A DNA stretch of 12,349 bases from Thiomicrorhabdus sp. (GTDB lineage Bacteria > Pseudomonadota > Gammaproteobacteria > Thiomicrospirales > Thiomicrospiraceae): assembly GCA_021648185.1 (NCBI GenBank), contig JAKITH010000018.1, forward strand, positions 1 to 12,349, read 5' to 3'. Position 1 is the first letter of the stretch. The number at the start of each line of letters is the position of its first letter. A model generated the notes under the pieces. That model was not told where the DNA came from. It did not search any database and saw only the letters and a program-made list of their open reading frames with translations. The translations under genes were made by a program, and so were the position numbers. This document shows, piece by piece, positions 1 to 6,352 of this stretch.

Positions 1-408
1 ATTGAGCCTTTGAATTCAGAGGTAAGACGATTAAGTGAAAGCCAAATTCAAACAAAACAACACCACTTAAATGATTTGATGGCTTCTATTGAAATGCAGT
101 CAAATAATCGAATAGCCCTTAAAAAACAAGTGCTTGAACAACAATATTGCAAGGTTAAAGAGGGGGGAGAACGGGCGCTTTTACAAAGAAAGCAGCAAAT
201 TCAGCAGTGGATTGCTCACATTTTAAGCTCAGGGCCTAAAACACAGTTAAATCGAGGGTTTAATTTGGCGAAAGACCCAAGCAATAACAAGCCTGTGACC
301 CGTGCAAAAGAAGCCTTAGCGGTGAAGTATTTACAATTGGAATTTATAGACGGTGTTGTATCAGCGAACATTGAAAAAGAAATTAACGTTACAAGGAAGG
401 AATCATGA
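1..408 (+). CDS. xseA: Exodeoxyribonuclease VII large subunit, C-terminal part (partial, cut by window start)
   Basis: This is the C-terminal end of the large, catalytic subunit of exonuclease VII, a cytoplasmic single-strand-specific nuclease that works with several XseB subunits in DNA repair. The frame is open from base 1, so the gene begins outside the window; the TTG at 10 is an internal Leu codon, not a start. What is seen is a long charged helical stretch rich in Gln, Lys and Glu, typical of the coiled-coil arm that binds XseB, followed by a small beta tail. The tail runs from RGFNLAKD through KPVTRAKEA to LEFIDGVVSANI and matches the family pattern of RGYxxVxD...G..V.S...L followed by FxDGxVxAxV. 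The stop overlaps the xseB start as ATGA (405-408), which implies translational coupling. A G6 run lies at 162-167 within codons for Glu-Gly-Gly. The identification rests on the tail motif plus the adjoining xseB. Confidence 0.88.
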   Translation: MEPLNSEVRRLSESQIQTKQHHLNDLMASIEMQSNNRIALKKQVLEQQYCKVKEGGERALLQRKQQIQQWIAHILSSGPKTQLNRGFNLAKDPSNNKPVTRAKEALAVKYLQLEFIDGVVSANIEKEINVTRKES

Positions 409-623
409 CTCAAACACCAGAAAGCTTTAAAGAGAATTATCAGAAATTACAGGAAATTGCTCAAAAATTATCCAATAGTTCTGAGGTGGATATTGATGAA
501 TTGGTGCCGATGGTGGATGAGGCAACGCGTGCTTATCAGCTGTGTAAATCTCGAATTGAAGCCGTTGAATCGGCATTAAGTAATCGTTTAGAGAATGACT
601 CTAAACAGAATGAGATGGAGTAA
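405..623 (+). CDS. xseB: Exodeoxyribonuclease VII small subunit
   Basis: A 72-residue acidic, helical protein matching XseB in length and sequence. The hallmark is FKENYQKLQEIAQKLSN near the N-terminus, then an acidic VDIDELVPMVDEATRAYQLC helix and a closing helix (SRIEAVESAL). In the family these two helices form a hairpin that packs several copies along the XseA coiled coil to make the active cytoplasmic exonuclease. The start is ATG 405, overlapping the xseA stop by four bases, with a strong ribosome site AAGGAAGG at 393-400. The short polar tail after residue 62 is unremarkable. The next gene begins five bases after the stop, so xseA, xseB and the reductase-like gene are probably co-transcribed. 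Confidence 0.93.
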   Translation: MTQTPESFKENYQKLQEIAQKLSNSSEVDIDELVPMVDEATRAYQLCKSRIEAVESALSNRLENDSKQNEME

Positions 624-627
624 AAAA

Positions 628-984
628 ATGACAAAAGCAACTATTTATCACAATCCACGTTGTTCTAAAAGCCGATGCAGTCTTGATATCTTAAAAGATA
701 AAGGCGTAGAAATTGAAGAGGTTCATTATCTTGAACATACGCCCAGCAAAGCGACGTTAAAAGAACTGTGTGCATTAATGTCGGTTTCGCCCTTAAAGAT
801 TATCCGTACGGGTGAAGCGTTGTTTAAAGAACTTGGGCTAAGTAAAAGCGATGTTAAAACCGACGATGAGTGGCTGGAAATTTTAGTCACGCACCCAAAG
901 CTGATTGAGCGTCCGATTATAAAAATTGGTGACAAAGTGGTATTGGGCAGACCGCCAGAAAATGTTCTAAGCATTTTGCCATAA
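628..984 (+). CDS. ArsC/YfgD-family arsenate reductase-like protein
   Basis: A 118-residue cytoplasmic thioredoxin-fold protein of the ArsC/Spx/YfgD family. The N-terminal motif YHNPRCSKSRCSLDIL carries the nucleophilic cysteine at residue 12, the position of Cys12 in plasmid ArsC. Arg60 (IIRTGEAL), Arg95 (IERPI) and Arg108 (VLGRPPE) line up with the three arginines that bind arsenate in ArsC (60, 94, 107), so all key residues are present. A glutaredoxin-linked arsenate reductase activity is therefore possible. The length and the NPRCSKSR signature fit the chromosomal YfgD branch better, and its physiological substrate is unsettled. A second cysteine at residue 17 (C-x4-C) is an extra. ATG 628 is chosen because GGAG at 617-620 sits seven bases upstream and homology begins there; the frame stays open to 595 but that stretch overlaps xseB. 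No arsR or arsB is near, which argues against a dedicated ars operon. Confidence 0.88.
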   Translation: MTKATIYHNPRCSKSRCSLDILKDKGVEIEEVHYLEHTPSKATLKELCALMSVSPLKIIRTGEALFKELGLSKSDVKTDDEWLEILVTHPKLIERPIIKIGDKVVLGRPPENVLSILP

Positions 985-997
985 TTATATTTATGCT

Positions 998-1037
998 GTG
1001 TAAGCGTGTCTTTGCTGCAAGGGCATTCTTACACGCT
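998..1037 (+). terminator. Inverted repeat after the xseA-xseB-reductase operon, possible terminator
   Basis: Two overlapping, mutually exclusive 7-base pairings are visible: GTGTAAG (998-1004) with CTTACAC (1028-1034), and AGCGTGT (1003-1009) with ACACGCT (1031-1037). A smaller stem CTTTG/CAAGG lies inside the loop. The position 13 bases after the stop codon of the operon suggests transcript-end formation or mRNA protection. No U tract follows directly (AAAAC comes next), so it is not a textbook intrinsic terminator. Competing pairings could also be accidental. Confidence 0.35.
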
Positions 1038-1100
1038 CCAAAACAAGTCACGAATACATTCTTCTTTATTTAGTCTTTTTTGTATTAACCCGTTCTCAGT

Positions 1101-1349
1101 TTAAAAAGTAGGGGGGATTATCCTAATCAAGCTTATTTAAAACAAATACCAATTTAACATAATATACATTATACGAACCTTGGTAAGGATTGTTGTAGGG
1201 GGTATATATCAAAATACCGAACCATAAAATAAATATTTCCATTTAAATTCAATTGGTTACTCTTAACAAGAATGAAAGTAACTTAAGCATAAAATAGTTA
1301 AAATCCATTTCAGGTTCAAGGATTTCACTGAAAAACGTCTACTTTTTAA
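1101..1349. repeat. 11-base perfect inverted repeat flanking about 230 bases
   Basis: TTAAAAAGTAG at 1101-1111 is exactly inverted as CTACTTTTTAA at 1339-1349. The enclosed sequence is AT-rich and contains two G runs and short palindromes. I find no target-site duplication and the match does not extend past 11 bases, so a MITE-like relic is only one possibility. A chance match in AT-rich DNA is another. Confidence 0.25.
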
Positions 1350-1461
1350 CCATTCAAGTGATTTGTTCTTTCATCTTTAAATCGTAGATAAAGGAATTAG
1401 GGATTAATCTTTCCATGTGCTTAAAGGCATTTTAGATTATTATATATCTACTAAATTTCTA

Positions 1462-1470
1462 CCCCCCCCC
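1462..1470. repeat. rpoN: C9 mononucleotide tract in the rpoN leader
   Basis: Nine consecutive C residues sit 32 bases before the rpoN ATG and 16 bases before its ribosome site. In an AT-rich context a C9 run is far from expected. Such tracts are known to change length by slipped-strand mispairing in phase-variable bacteria. Here a length change would alter promoter or leader spacing rather than a reading frame. Confidence 0.8.
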
Positions 1471-1486
1471 TTGATACTTAATTACT

Positions 1487-1491
1487 AGGAG
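1487..1491 (+). promoter_or_regulatory. rpoN: Ribosome binding site deciding the rpoN start
   Basis: AGGAG lies 11 bases before ATG 1503 and 20 bases before the second in-frame ATG at 1512. This favours 1503, although the spacing is on the long side. Confidence 0.6.
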
Positions 1492-1502
1492 TTGTTTTTC
1501 AG

Positions 1503-3014
1503 ATGGCACTCATGCCCGGTTTACAGATCAATATTGGCCAGCAATTAAAGTTGACTCCTCAGCTACAACAGTCGATTAAAATTTTGCAATATTCGGCATT
1601 AGAGGTACAACAAACCATTGAAGCAACGCTTGAGGTGAATTATCTTCTTGAGCTTGAAGAGGATCAACTCTCTGAAAATGACAACGAATCATTAGATGCG
1701 TTAGCTGAAAAAGAAGAAAAAACGGCCTCTCAAGAAAATACGAACACCGAAGAGCAACCGGTTGATATTAATAACAACTCAGAAGCCCTATCAAATGACT
1801 TAGAAATTGATTGTAACTGGGATGAGGTTTACTCCGATCATACCCCTATTTCAAGTAGCCAGTCGGCTGAAGATTATGTTGGTGCTGAAAACTATACCGC
1901 GTCGGAAAAAACCCTTCATGATCATCTTTTTTGGCAATCGGATATTTACCCTTGGGATCAAGGACAGGAGGTATTAGCTTCCTATATTATTGATGACATT
2001 AATGAAGAGGGATATCTTGCATCTGACTTAGATGCCCTACTTTCATCCATCAATCAAAATGAGTCACCTGAAACCCCTTATACACTCGAAAGAATTTTAG
2101 AGGTGTTGGCCGTTATTCAGCAGTTTGAGCCGACGGGTGTAGGGGCTCAAAGCATACAAGAGACGTTATTACTGCAATTGAAAGCCCTGCCGAATAATCC
2201 TTTTGTGGTCACGGCAAAACAGTTGGTTGCAGAGCATTTTGACTGGCTCTCTTTTCATGATCACAAACGCATTAAAAAATTCTACAGTCTAAATGACGAG
2301 GAACTCATTACACTGTTAAAGTTAATTCAATCTTTAAACCCCAGACCAGGACGTGATTTCTCTTCAACCCAATCGGAAATCATTATTCCTGACCTCAAAA
2401 TAAAACGGGCAAAGCAAGGTTGGTTGGTTGAGTTAAACCCTAATGCCTTTCCGCGTTTGGCCATCAATTCAGCTTATGTTGATTTGACGAAGAGCTTAAA
2501 TAATAGCGAGCAGAGTAAAAAAATAAAAGAGCAGTTGATTGAGGCGAAAGGATTGATTAAAAGCATTCACAGCCGAGGCGAAACTCTATTAAGAGTGGGA
2601 CGTTTTATTGTTGAAAAGCAGAGTCAATTTTTTGAAGAGGGCGAACAAGCAATGCAGCCGCTAGTGTTAAGAGAGGTTGCCGATTATTTAGAGCTGCATG
2701 AATCCACAATTTCACGCGCTACCACACAAAAATACATGCAAACCCCTCGTGGCACTTATGAGTTAAAGTATTTCTTTTCCACCGGTGTCAGCCAATATGG
2801 CAGTGCTGACCAATCGGCCACCGCCATTAAGTCTCATATTAAATCGCTCATTGATCAAGAAGACCCTAAAAAACCATTAAGTGATAATAAACTGATGGCG
2901 CTTTTAGAAGAAAAAGAGATTACCGTTGCGCGTCGTACCATTGCAAAATATCGCGAGGCATTAAACATTCCCTCCTCCAGTGAGCGTAAAAAACGCAATC
3001 AATTTAAACTATAA
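1503..3014 (+). CDS. rpoN: RNA polymerase sigma-54 factor
   Basis: Full-length 503-residue sigma-54, the factor that directs RNA polymerase to -24/-12 promoters and needs an AAA+ activator. Region I (about 6-50) has the glutamine- and leucine-rich LTPQLQQSIKILQ motif for activator contact. Region II (about 51-125) is a low-complexity acidic linker. The core-binding region (about 130-330) contains FEPTGVGAQSIQE and LNPRPG. The DNA-binding part holds REVADYLELHESTISRAT (about 390-407), TPRGTYELKYFF and the RpoN box ARRTIAKYRE at 476-485. The start is ATG 1503, supported by AGGAG. The usual neighbours of rpoN in proteobacteria (lptB upstream; hpf, ptsN, rapZ downstream) are absent. Instead a cupin gene follows after 18 bases, then a two-component pair. 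It may be the only rpoN, relocated, or a second copy; the window cannot tell. The 518-base leader with a C9 run may carry its control. Confidence 0.97.
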   Translation: MALMPGLQINIGQQLKLTPQLQQSIKILQYSALEVQQTIEATLEVNYLLELEEDQLSENDNESLDALAEKEEKTASQENTNTEEQPVDINNNSEALSNDLEIDCNWDEVYSDHTPISSSQSAEDYVGAENYTASEKTLHDHLFWQSDIYPWDQGQEVLASYIIDDINEEGYLASDLDALLSSINQNESPETPYTLERILEVLAVIQQFEPTGVGAQSIQETLLLQLKALPNNPFVVTAKQLVAEHFDWLSFHDHKRIKKFYSLNDEELITLLKLIQSLNPRPGRDFSSTQSEIIIPDLKIKRAKQGWLVELNPNAFPRLAINSAYVDLTKSLNNSEQSKKIKEQLIEAKGLIKSIHSRGETLLRVGRFIVEKQSQFFEEGEQAMQPLVLREVADYLELHESTISRATTQKYMQTPRGTYELKYFFSTGVSQYGSADQSATAIKSHIKSLIDQEDPKKPLSDNKLMALLEEKEITVARRTIAKYREALNIPSSSERKKRNQFKL

Positions 3015-3032
3015 AAAAGTACATAAACAAAC

Positions 3033-3974
3033 ATGATTCCAACTATAAACCGAGTTCATTCAGAACAGATTCAAGAAGCCGCCCAACAAAAGTGGCAACA
3101 TCAAGCGCAGGTTAAAGAGTATATGTCGGCTGTTAATCCGCCTATGCCAGCCATTGATGTTATTGCTTACCCAAGCAGCTTACACGAGTCAGGTGAAACA
3201 CAAGTCATTCCATTTGACCTCTCCAGTACCCTAAAAACCAATGAGCCAGCGAGCTCACCTAACCTAATGGCCAGCTTTATTCATATCTGCGAAGGTGAGG
3301 TGTTAAAAACCGATGCTAAAGCCACCTCGCAGGTTTTTTATGTAATACGAGGCGCAGGGCGAACTCAAATGAGAGAAGGAACCATTGAGTGGAAAGCTGG
3401 AGACCTGTTTACCCTCCCTGCTGTACCGGATGCAATTCACTCTGCAACCACCGACGCTGCACTTTATTGGGTACACGATGCTCCGTTGTTAAGCTATTTA
3501 GGCGTAGAGCCTTCTCAACCCAAGTTTGAACCCGTCCTCTATACCAAAGAGTTTTTAACCAAAGAGTTATCCGAGGTTCGTAAGATCGCTGAAGGACGGA
3601 ATCGAACGGGGTTTTTACTTTCAAATCCAAATTTTCCCATCACAATGACCTTAACACATACCCTATGGGCGTTGTACAATGTACTGCCTGCGGGGGTCAC
3701 ACAAAAACCACACCGTCATAATTCAGTTGCATTGGATTTTTGTGTGTTTGCTGGTGAAAATACCTATACGTTAATTGGTAAAGAGATTGATGACAATGGT
3801 CAGATTATCAACCCAATAAAAGCAGATTGGGCGTCGGGAGCCGCTTTTATTACCCCTCCTGGTTGGTGGCATTCTCACCATAATGAATCGGAAGAAGACG
3901 CGATAGTGCTTCCCATTCAGGATGCTGGACTCATTATGAACATGCAAGTGTTAGATTTCCAACACATTGTTTAA
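3033..3974 (+). CDS. Two-domain cupin protein, gentisate 1,2-dioxygenase-like
   Basis: A 313-residue bicupin, probably cytoplasmic. The N-terminal cupin (about 78-150) has the strand pattern QVFYVIRGAGRT then WKAGDLFTLPAVPDAIHS but lacks the His-x-His metal motif. The C-terminal cupin (about 205-305) has PHRHNSVALDF with His227 and His229, and PPGWWHSHHN with His280 and Asn284, fitting the PxG-x2-H-x3-N second cupin motif. The family closest by pattern is gentisate/hydroxynaphthoate dioxygenase, an Fe(II) ring-cleavage enzyme, but there the metal normally sits in the N-terminal domain, so activity on gentisate is uncertain. No aromatic-degradation genes are near. Translation from ATG 3033 lacks a clear ribosome site; ATG 3123 is preceded by AAAGAG but would cut off 30 residues. 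It lies 18 bases after rpoN and 28 bases before the response regulator, so it is likely in that operon and could act as a sensor or accessory protein. Confidence 0.75.
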   Translation: MIPTINRVHSEQIQEAAQQKWQHQAQVKEYMSAVNPPMPAIDVIAYPSSLHESGETQVIPFDLSSTLKTNEPASSPNLMASFIHICEGEVLKTDAKATSQVFYVIRGAGRTQMREGTIEWKAGDLFTLPAVPDAIHSATTDAALYWVHDAPLLSYLGVEPSQPKFEPVLYTKEFLTKELSEVRKIAEGRNRTGFLLSNPNFPITMTLTHTLWALYNVLPAGVTQKPHRHNSVALDFCVFAGENTYTLIGKEIDDNGQIINPIKADWASGAAFITPPGWWHSHHNESEEDAIVLPIQDAGLIMNMQVLDFQHIV

Positions 3975-4002
3975 ACAAAAATACTTGAAATAGAGAAAGC
4001 TA

Positions 4003-4710
4003 ATGCAAAATAATACTGATTTTCGTATTGCGATCATCGAAGATGACCCAATTCAACTAGAAAGCTTGGTTACGAGCTTAGAACAACAAGGCTTTACGGT
4101 CGAAGCCTTTGATAACCGTCAAAGTGCGGAAGATAGTTTTGCTAAATCGTTACCTAACTTAGTCATCTCTGACATTATTTTAGGAACGGAAGTGGATGGT
4201 GGTTTTGACTTAGCCAAGCATCTTTTAGGGTATAAGCAAGCAATTCCCATTATCTTTCTCTCCGAAAGACAGTCTGAATTTGATATTTATACGGGTCATG
4301 CATTGGGTGCGATTGATTACCTTCCTAAACCAATCAGCCTTAATATGCTTATTGTTAAGGTCAAAAATTTGTTACGTATTACCGGAAATAATTCGTCACA
4401 AAATAAAGACGGTGAAACCTCTAAAATTGAACACTTAACCTTAGCGTTGGATCAATATAAAGCCTACTGGCACGAGAAGCCTTTGGATTTAACGGCAACA
4501 GAATTTGAAATGTTAAAACAGTTTGCCATTGCAGGCGAAAACAGTGTGATCTCCTATGAAGCGTTGCAAGCATCCACTCAGGGAGTGGTTGAACGTAACA
4601 CGATTAACACTCATATTTGCCGCATTCGCAATGCGTTTAAAAAAATAACGCCTGATTTTAACTTGATTCATAATGAGTATGGTCGTGGCTACAGCTGGAA
4701 ACATAAATAA
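4003..4710 (+). CDS. OmpR-type response regulator, PdsR-like
   Basis: A 235-residue two-component transcription regulator. The receiver (about 8-125) has all key residues: acidic pocket Glu13-Asp14-Asp15, phospho-acceptor Asp57 (VISDIILG), Ser87 (IIFLSER) and Lys109 (DYLPKP). After a short linker the winged-helix trans_reg_C domain (about 140-235) shows LTATEFEMLKQFA, a recognition helix ERNTINTHICRIRNAFKK and the wing NEYGRGYSW. The phrases DGGFDLAKHL and PIIFLSERQSEFDIYTG recall the PdsR regulator of the proteobacterial dedicated sortase system, as I remember that family. No sortase or LPXTG-type target is in this window, so the regulated genes are unknown. Start ATG 4003 has AGAGAAAG at 3992-3999. 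The partner kinase begins 70 bases downstream, and the pair probably shares a transcript with rpoN and the cupin gene. Confidence 0.92.
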   Translation: MQNNTDFRIAIIEDDPIQLESLVTSLEQQGFTVEAFDNRQSAEDSFAKSLPNLVISDIILGTEVDGGFDLAKHLLGYKQAIPIIFLSERQSEFDIYTGHALGAIDYLPKPISLNMLIVKVKNLLRITGNNSSQNKDGETSKIEHLTLALDQYKAYWHEKPLDLTATEFEMLKQFAIAGENSVISYEALQASTQGVVERNTINTHICRIRNAFKKITPDFNLIHNEYGRGYSWKHK

Positions 4711-4780
4711 TGGAACCCGTAATGACTGAGTTTGAATGATAAAGACAGAATCATAACGACAGGCGCGGATACTAAAAAAT

Positions 4781-6352
4781 ATGGCTTTAAAATCACTTAA
4801 TTTACGTCTTTCTATTCGAACACGTTTTTTTGTTTTACTCCTGTTGTTAACCATACTGCCCTTTTTAGCGTATCGTTTTGCGATAGACTTAAATCGTATT
4901 ATGCTCACGAACCAAGCGATTATTCAGCAACAAACCGCTAAAAATTTGTCGTTGATTTTAGAAAACCGTCCAGATCTTTGGGCGTTACAAATTCAATCCG
5001 GTACCCCAACCCAACTCCCCCATTTAAACTTGAATAATTCCGTGATTTGGGTGGTAAACGCCCAAGGAAAAACCACTTATGTGGTGGGGCAGCTACCAGA
5101 ATTCAACCAAGAAGGTTCTGTTGAGTTTTTTACATTGGTTGGAAAAACGCTAATAAAAACATTAGCCACCTTTATTCCTTACTCTCTCCCCTACCCTTAC
5201 CCCCAAAGTAAAACACCAGAATTAACGTTAATTCAAAATGCATTTCAAGGAAATACCATTCAGCAATACCGAATGAATGAGAGCAATAAACCGATTTCTT
5301 TAATGGCCGCCACGCCCTTACGGTTTAATAATCGGGTTATTGGTACATTGGTTTTAGAAGAGCGTATGGAAACCTTGTTCAGTGCCAGCTTAAACTACTT
5401 TTATCGAATGGTGGGTATTGGCTCGATTATCTTTTTAATCGTCATCATTGGAGCTATTATTCATACAGCGTCATTATCTAATAGAATCTTGCGCTTAGAT
5501 AATGATGTTAAGAAAATGTTTAACTTTAAGGGTCACCTAAACGACCTTAATTTCCCCGATAAAATGAACATGTATTACGAAGATGAACTGTCCGATTTAA
5601 GACACCATATTCATGAAATGTTAAAGCAACTCGGCGCTTATGAACGGTATCTCAAGCAACTTCCAAAAACGCTCAGACACGAGCTCCATAATCCAATGAA
5701 CCGTTTGGCTATGGCGTTAAGCTTGCTAGAAAACGATGTTCAGCACACTCAACTGGGCTACGCGCAACATGCTTTAACTCAGTTAAAGCAGATCATTGTT
5801 TCTTTGTCTGAAGCGACGAGCATTGAAGACAGTTTAAAAAATCAAACGCCTGAGCCGTTTCCTATTGGTTTAATGTTAAGTCACTATATGCAAAATAACA
5901 TCGATCTGCACCCAGAATGGAATTTAAAGTACATTAACCATGGTGTTTCTGATGATGTGATGGTGCTTGGTGATGGATTTATGATTGAACAGCTAATGGA
6001 TAAGCTCATCAGTAATGCAAAAGATTTTTCAGATAATCAAATCCCCATTACCGTTAAAGCCGAATTAAAAGACCAGCAGGTTAGGATTAACGTTGAAAAT
6101 TCGGGTACGTTACTGCCTGAAGGGTACGAGCAACATATTTTTGAAGGCATGACCTCCATTCGAGAGTTCAACCAAGATGAACATGCTCATTTAGGCTTGG
6201 GACTATACATCGCTAAATTGATTGCCGACTATCACCATGGTCAAATTTATGCCGAAAACTTCCATGAGTATCATGGGCAACCTATTAAAGGGGTACGTTT
6301 TCTTATTGAGTTGCCCATTTTTGTGGCTACAAACGAGAAGAGAGATCTTTAA
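4781..6352 (+). CDS. Membrane sensor histidine kinase, PdsS-like
   Basis: A 523-residue inner-membrane kinase that should phosphorylate the upstream regulator. Transmembrane segments lie at about 16-34 and 209-229, enclosing a roughly 175-residue periplasmic sensor with no recognised fold. A HAMP-like linker (230-285) leads to the dimerisation helix with phospho-acceptor His300 in LRHELHNPMN, a variant of the usual HELRTP. The ATPase domain has the N box LMDKLISNAKDFS (Asn412), a reduced G1 box (VENSGTLLPEG instead of DxGxG), IFEGMTSIRE and the G2 box HLGLGLYIAKLIA (470-482). The VEN-x-G...LPE and F-x-MxS-x-R patterns are those I associate with PdsS kinases of the dedicated sortase system. 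The short 70-base gap after the regulator contains no clear promoter, and the ribosome site is weak. The last 26 bases overlap the end of the convergent SPOR gene, so read-through from either side would make antisense RNA. Confidence 0.92.
   Translation: MALKSLNLRLSIRTRFFVLLLLLTILPFLAYRFAIDLNRIMLTNQAIIQQQTAKNLSLILENRPDLWALQIQSGTPTQLPHLNLNNSVIWVVNAQGKTTYVVGQLPEFNQEGSVEFFTLVGKTLIKTLATFIPYSLPYPYPQSKTPELTLIQNAFQGNTIQQYRMNESNKPISLMAATPLRFNNRVIGTLVLEERMETLFSASLNYFYRMVGIGSIIFLIVIIGAIIHTASLSNRILRLDNDVKKMFNFKGHLNDLNFPDKMNMYYEDELSDLRHHIHEMLKQLGAYERYLKQLPKTLRHELHNPMNRLAMALSLLENDVQHTQLGYAQHALTQLKQIIVSLSEATSIEDSLKNQTPEPFPIGLMLSHYMQNNIDLHPEWNLKYINHGVSDDVMVLGDGFMIEQLMDKLISNAKDFSDNQIPITVKAELKDQQVRINVENSGTLLPEGYEQHIFEGMTSIREFNQDEHAHLGLGLYIAKLIADYHHGQIYAENFHEYHGQPIKGVRFLIELPIFVATNEKRDL

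Larger units (their letters stand above)
985..1502. other. 518-base AT-rich intergenic region without a recognisable gene
   Basis: No convincing coding frame is seen on either strand. The stretch holds a hairpin-forming repeat right after the reductase-like gene (998-1037), a short U-rich run near 1070-1080, a G6 run at 1111-1116 beside a small GATTA/TAATC inverted repeat (1116-1128), a G5 run at 1198-1202, an 11-base inverted repeat with arms at 1101-1111 and 1339-1349, and a C9 run at 1462-1470. AT-rich stretches such as TATATA near 1440-1447 could be a -10 element for rpoN, but no -35 box stands out. The region is long enough for an unrecognised small RNA or a relic insertion. I cannot demonstrate either. 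Confidence 0.6.

Noticed and set aside
595..627. Upstream extension of the reductase-like gene to 595
   Set aside because: It would overlap xseB, has no ribosome site, and homology starts at the ATG at 628.
628..984. Part of an arsenic resistance operon
   Set aside because: No arsR, arsB or acr3 is adjacent, and the sequence fits the chromosomal YfgD branch.
1180..1200. Possible sigma-54 promoter around TTGGTAAGGATTGTTG
   Set aside because: The required GG-N10-GC spacing gives TG instead of GC, so the -24/-12 match fails.
4513..4908. 131-residue minus-strand frame across the regulator-kinase junction
   Set aside because: It lies opposite two strongly supported genes, is rich in Arg/Lys/Ile without motifs, and has no ribosome site.
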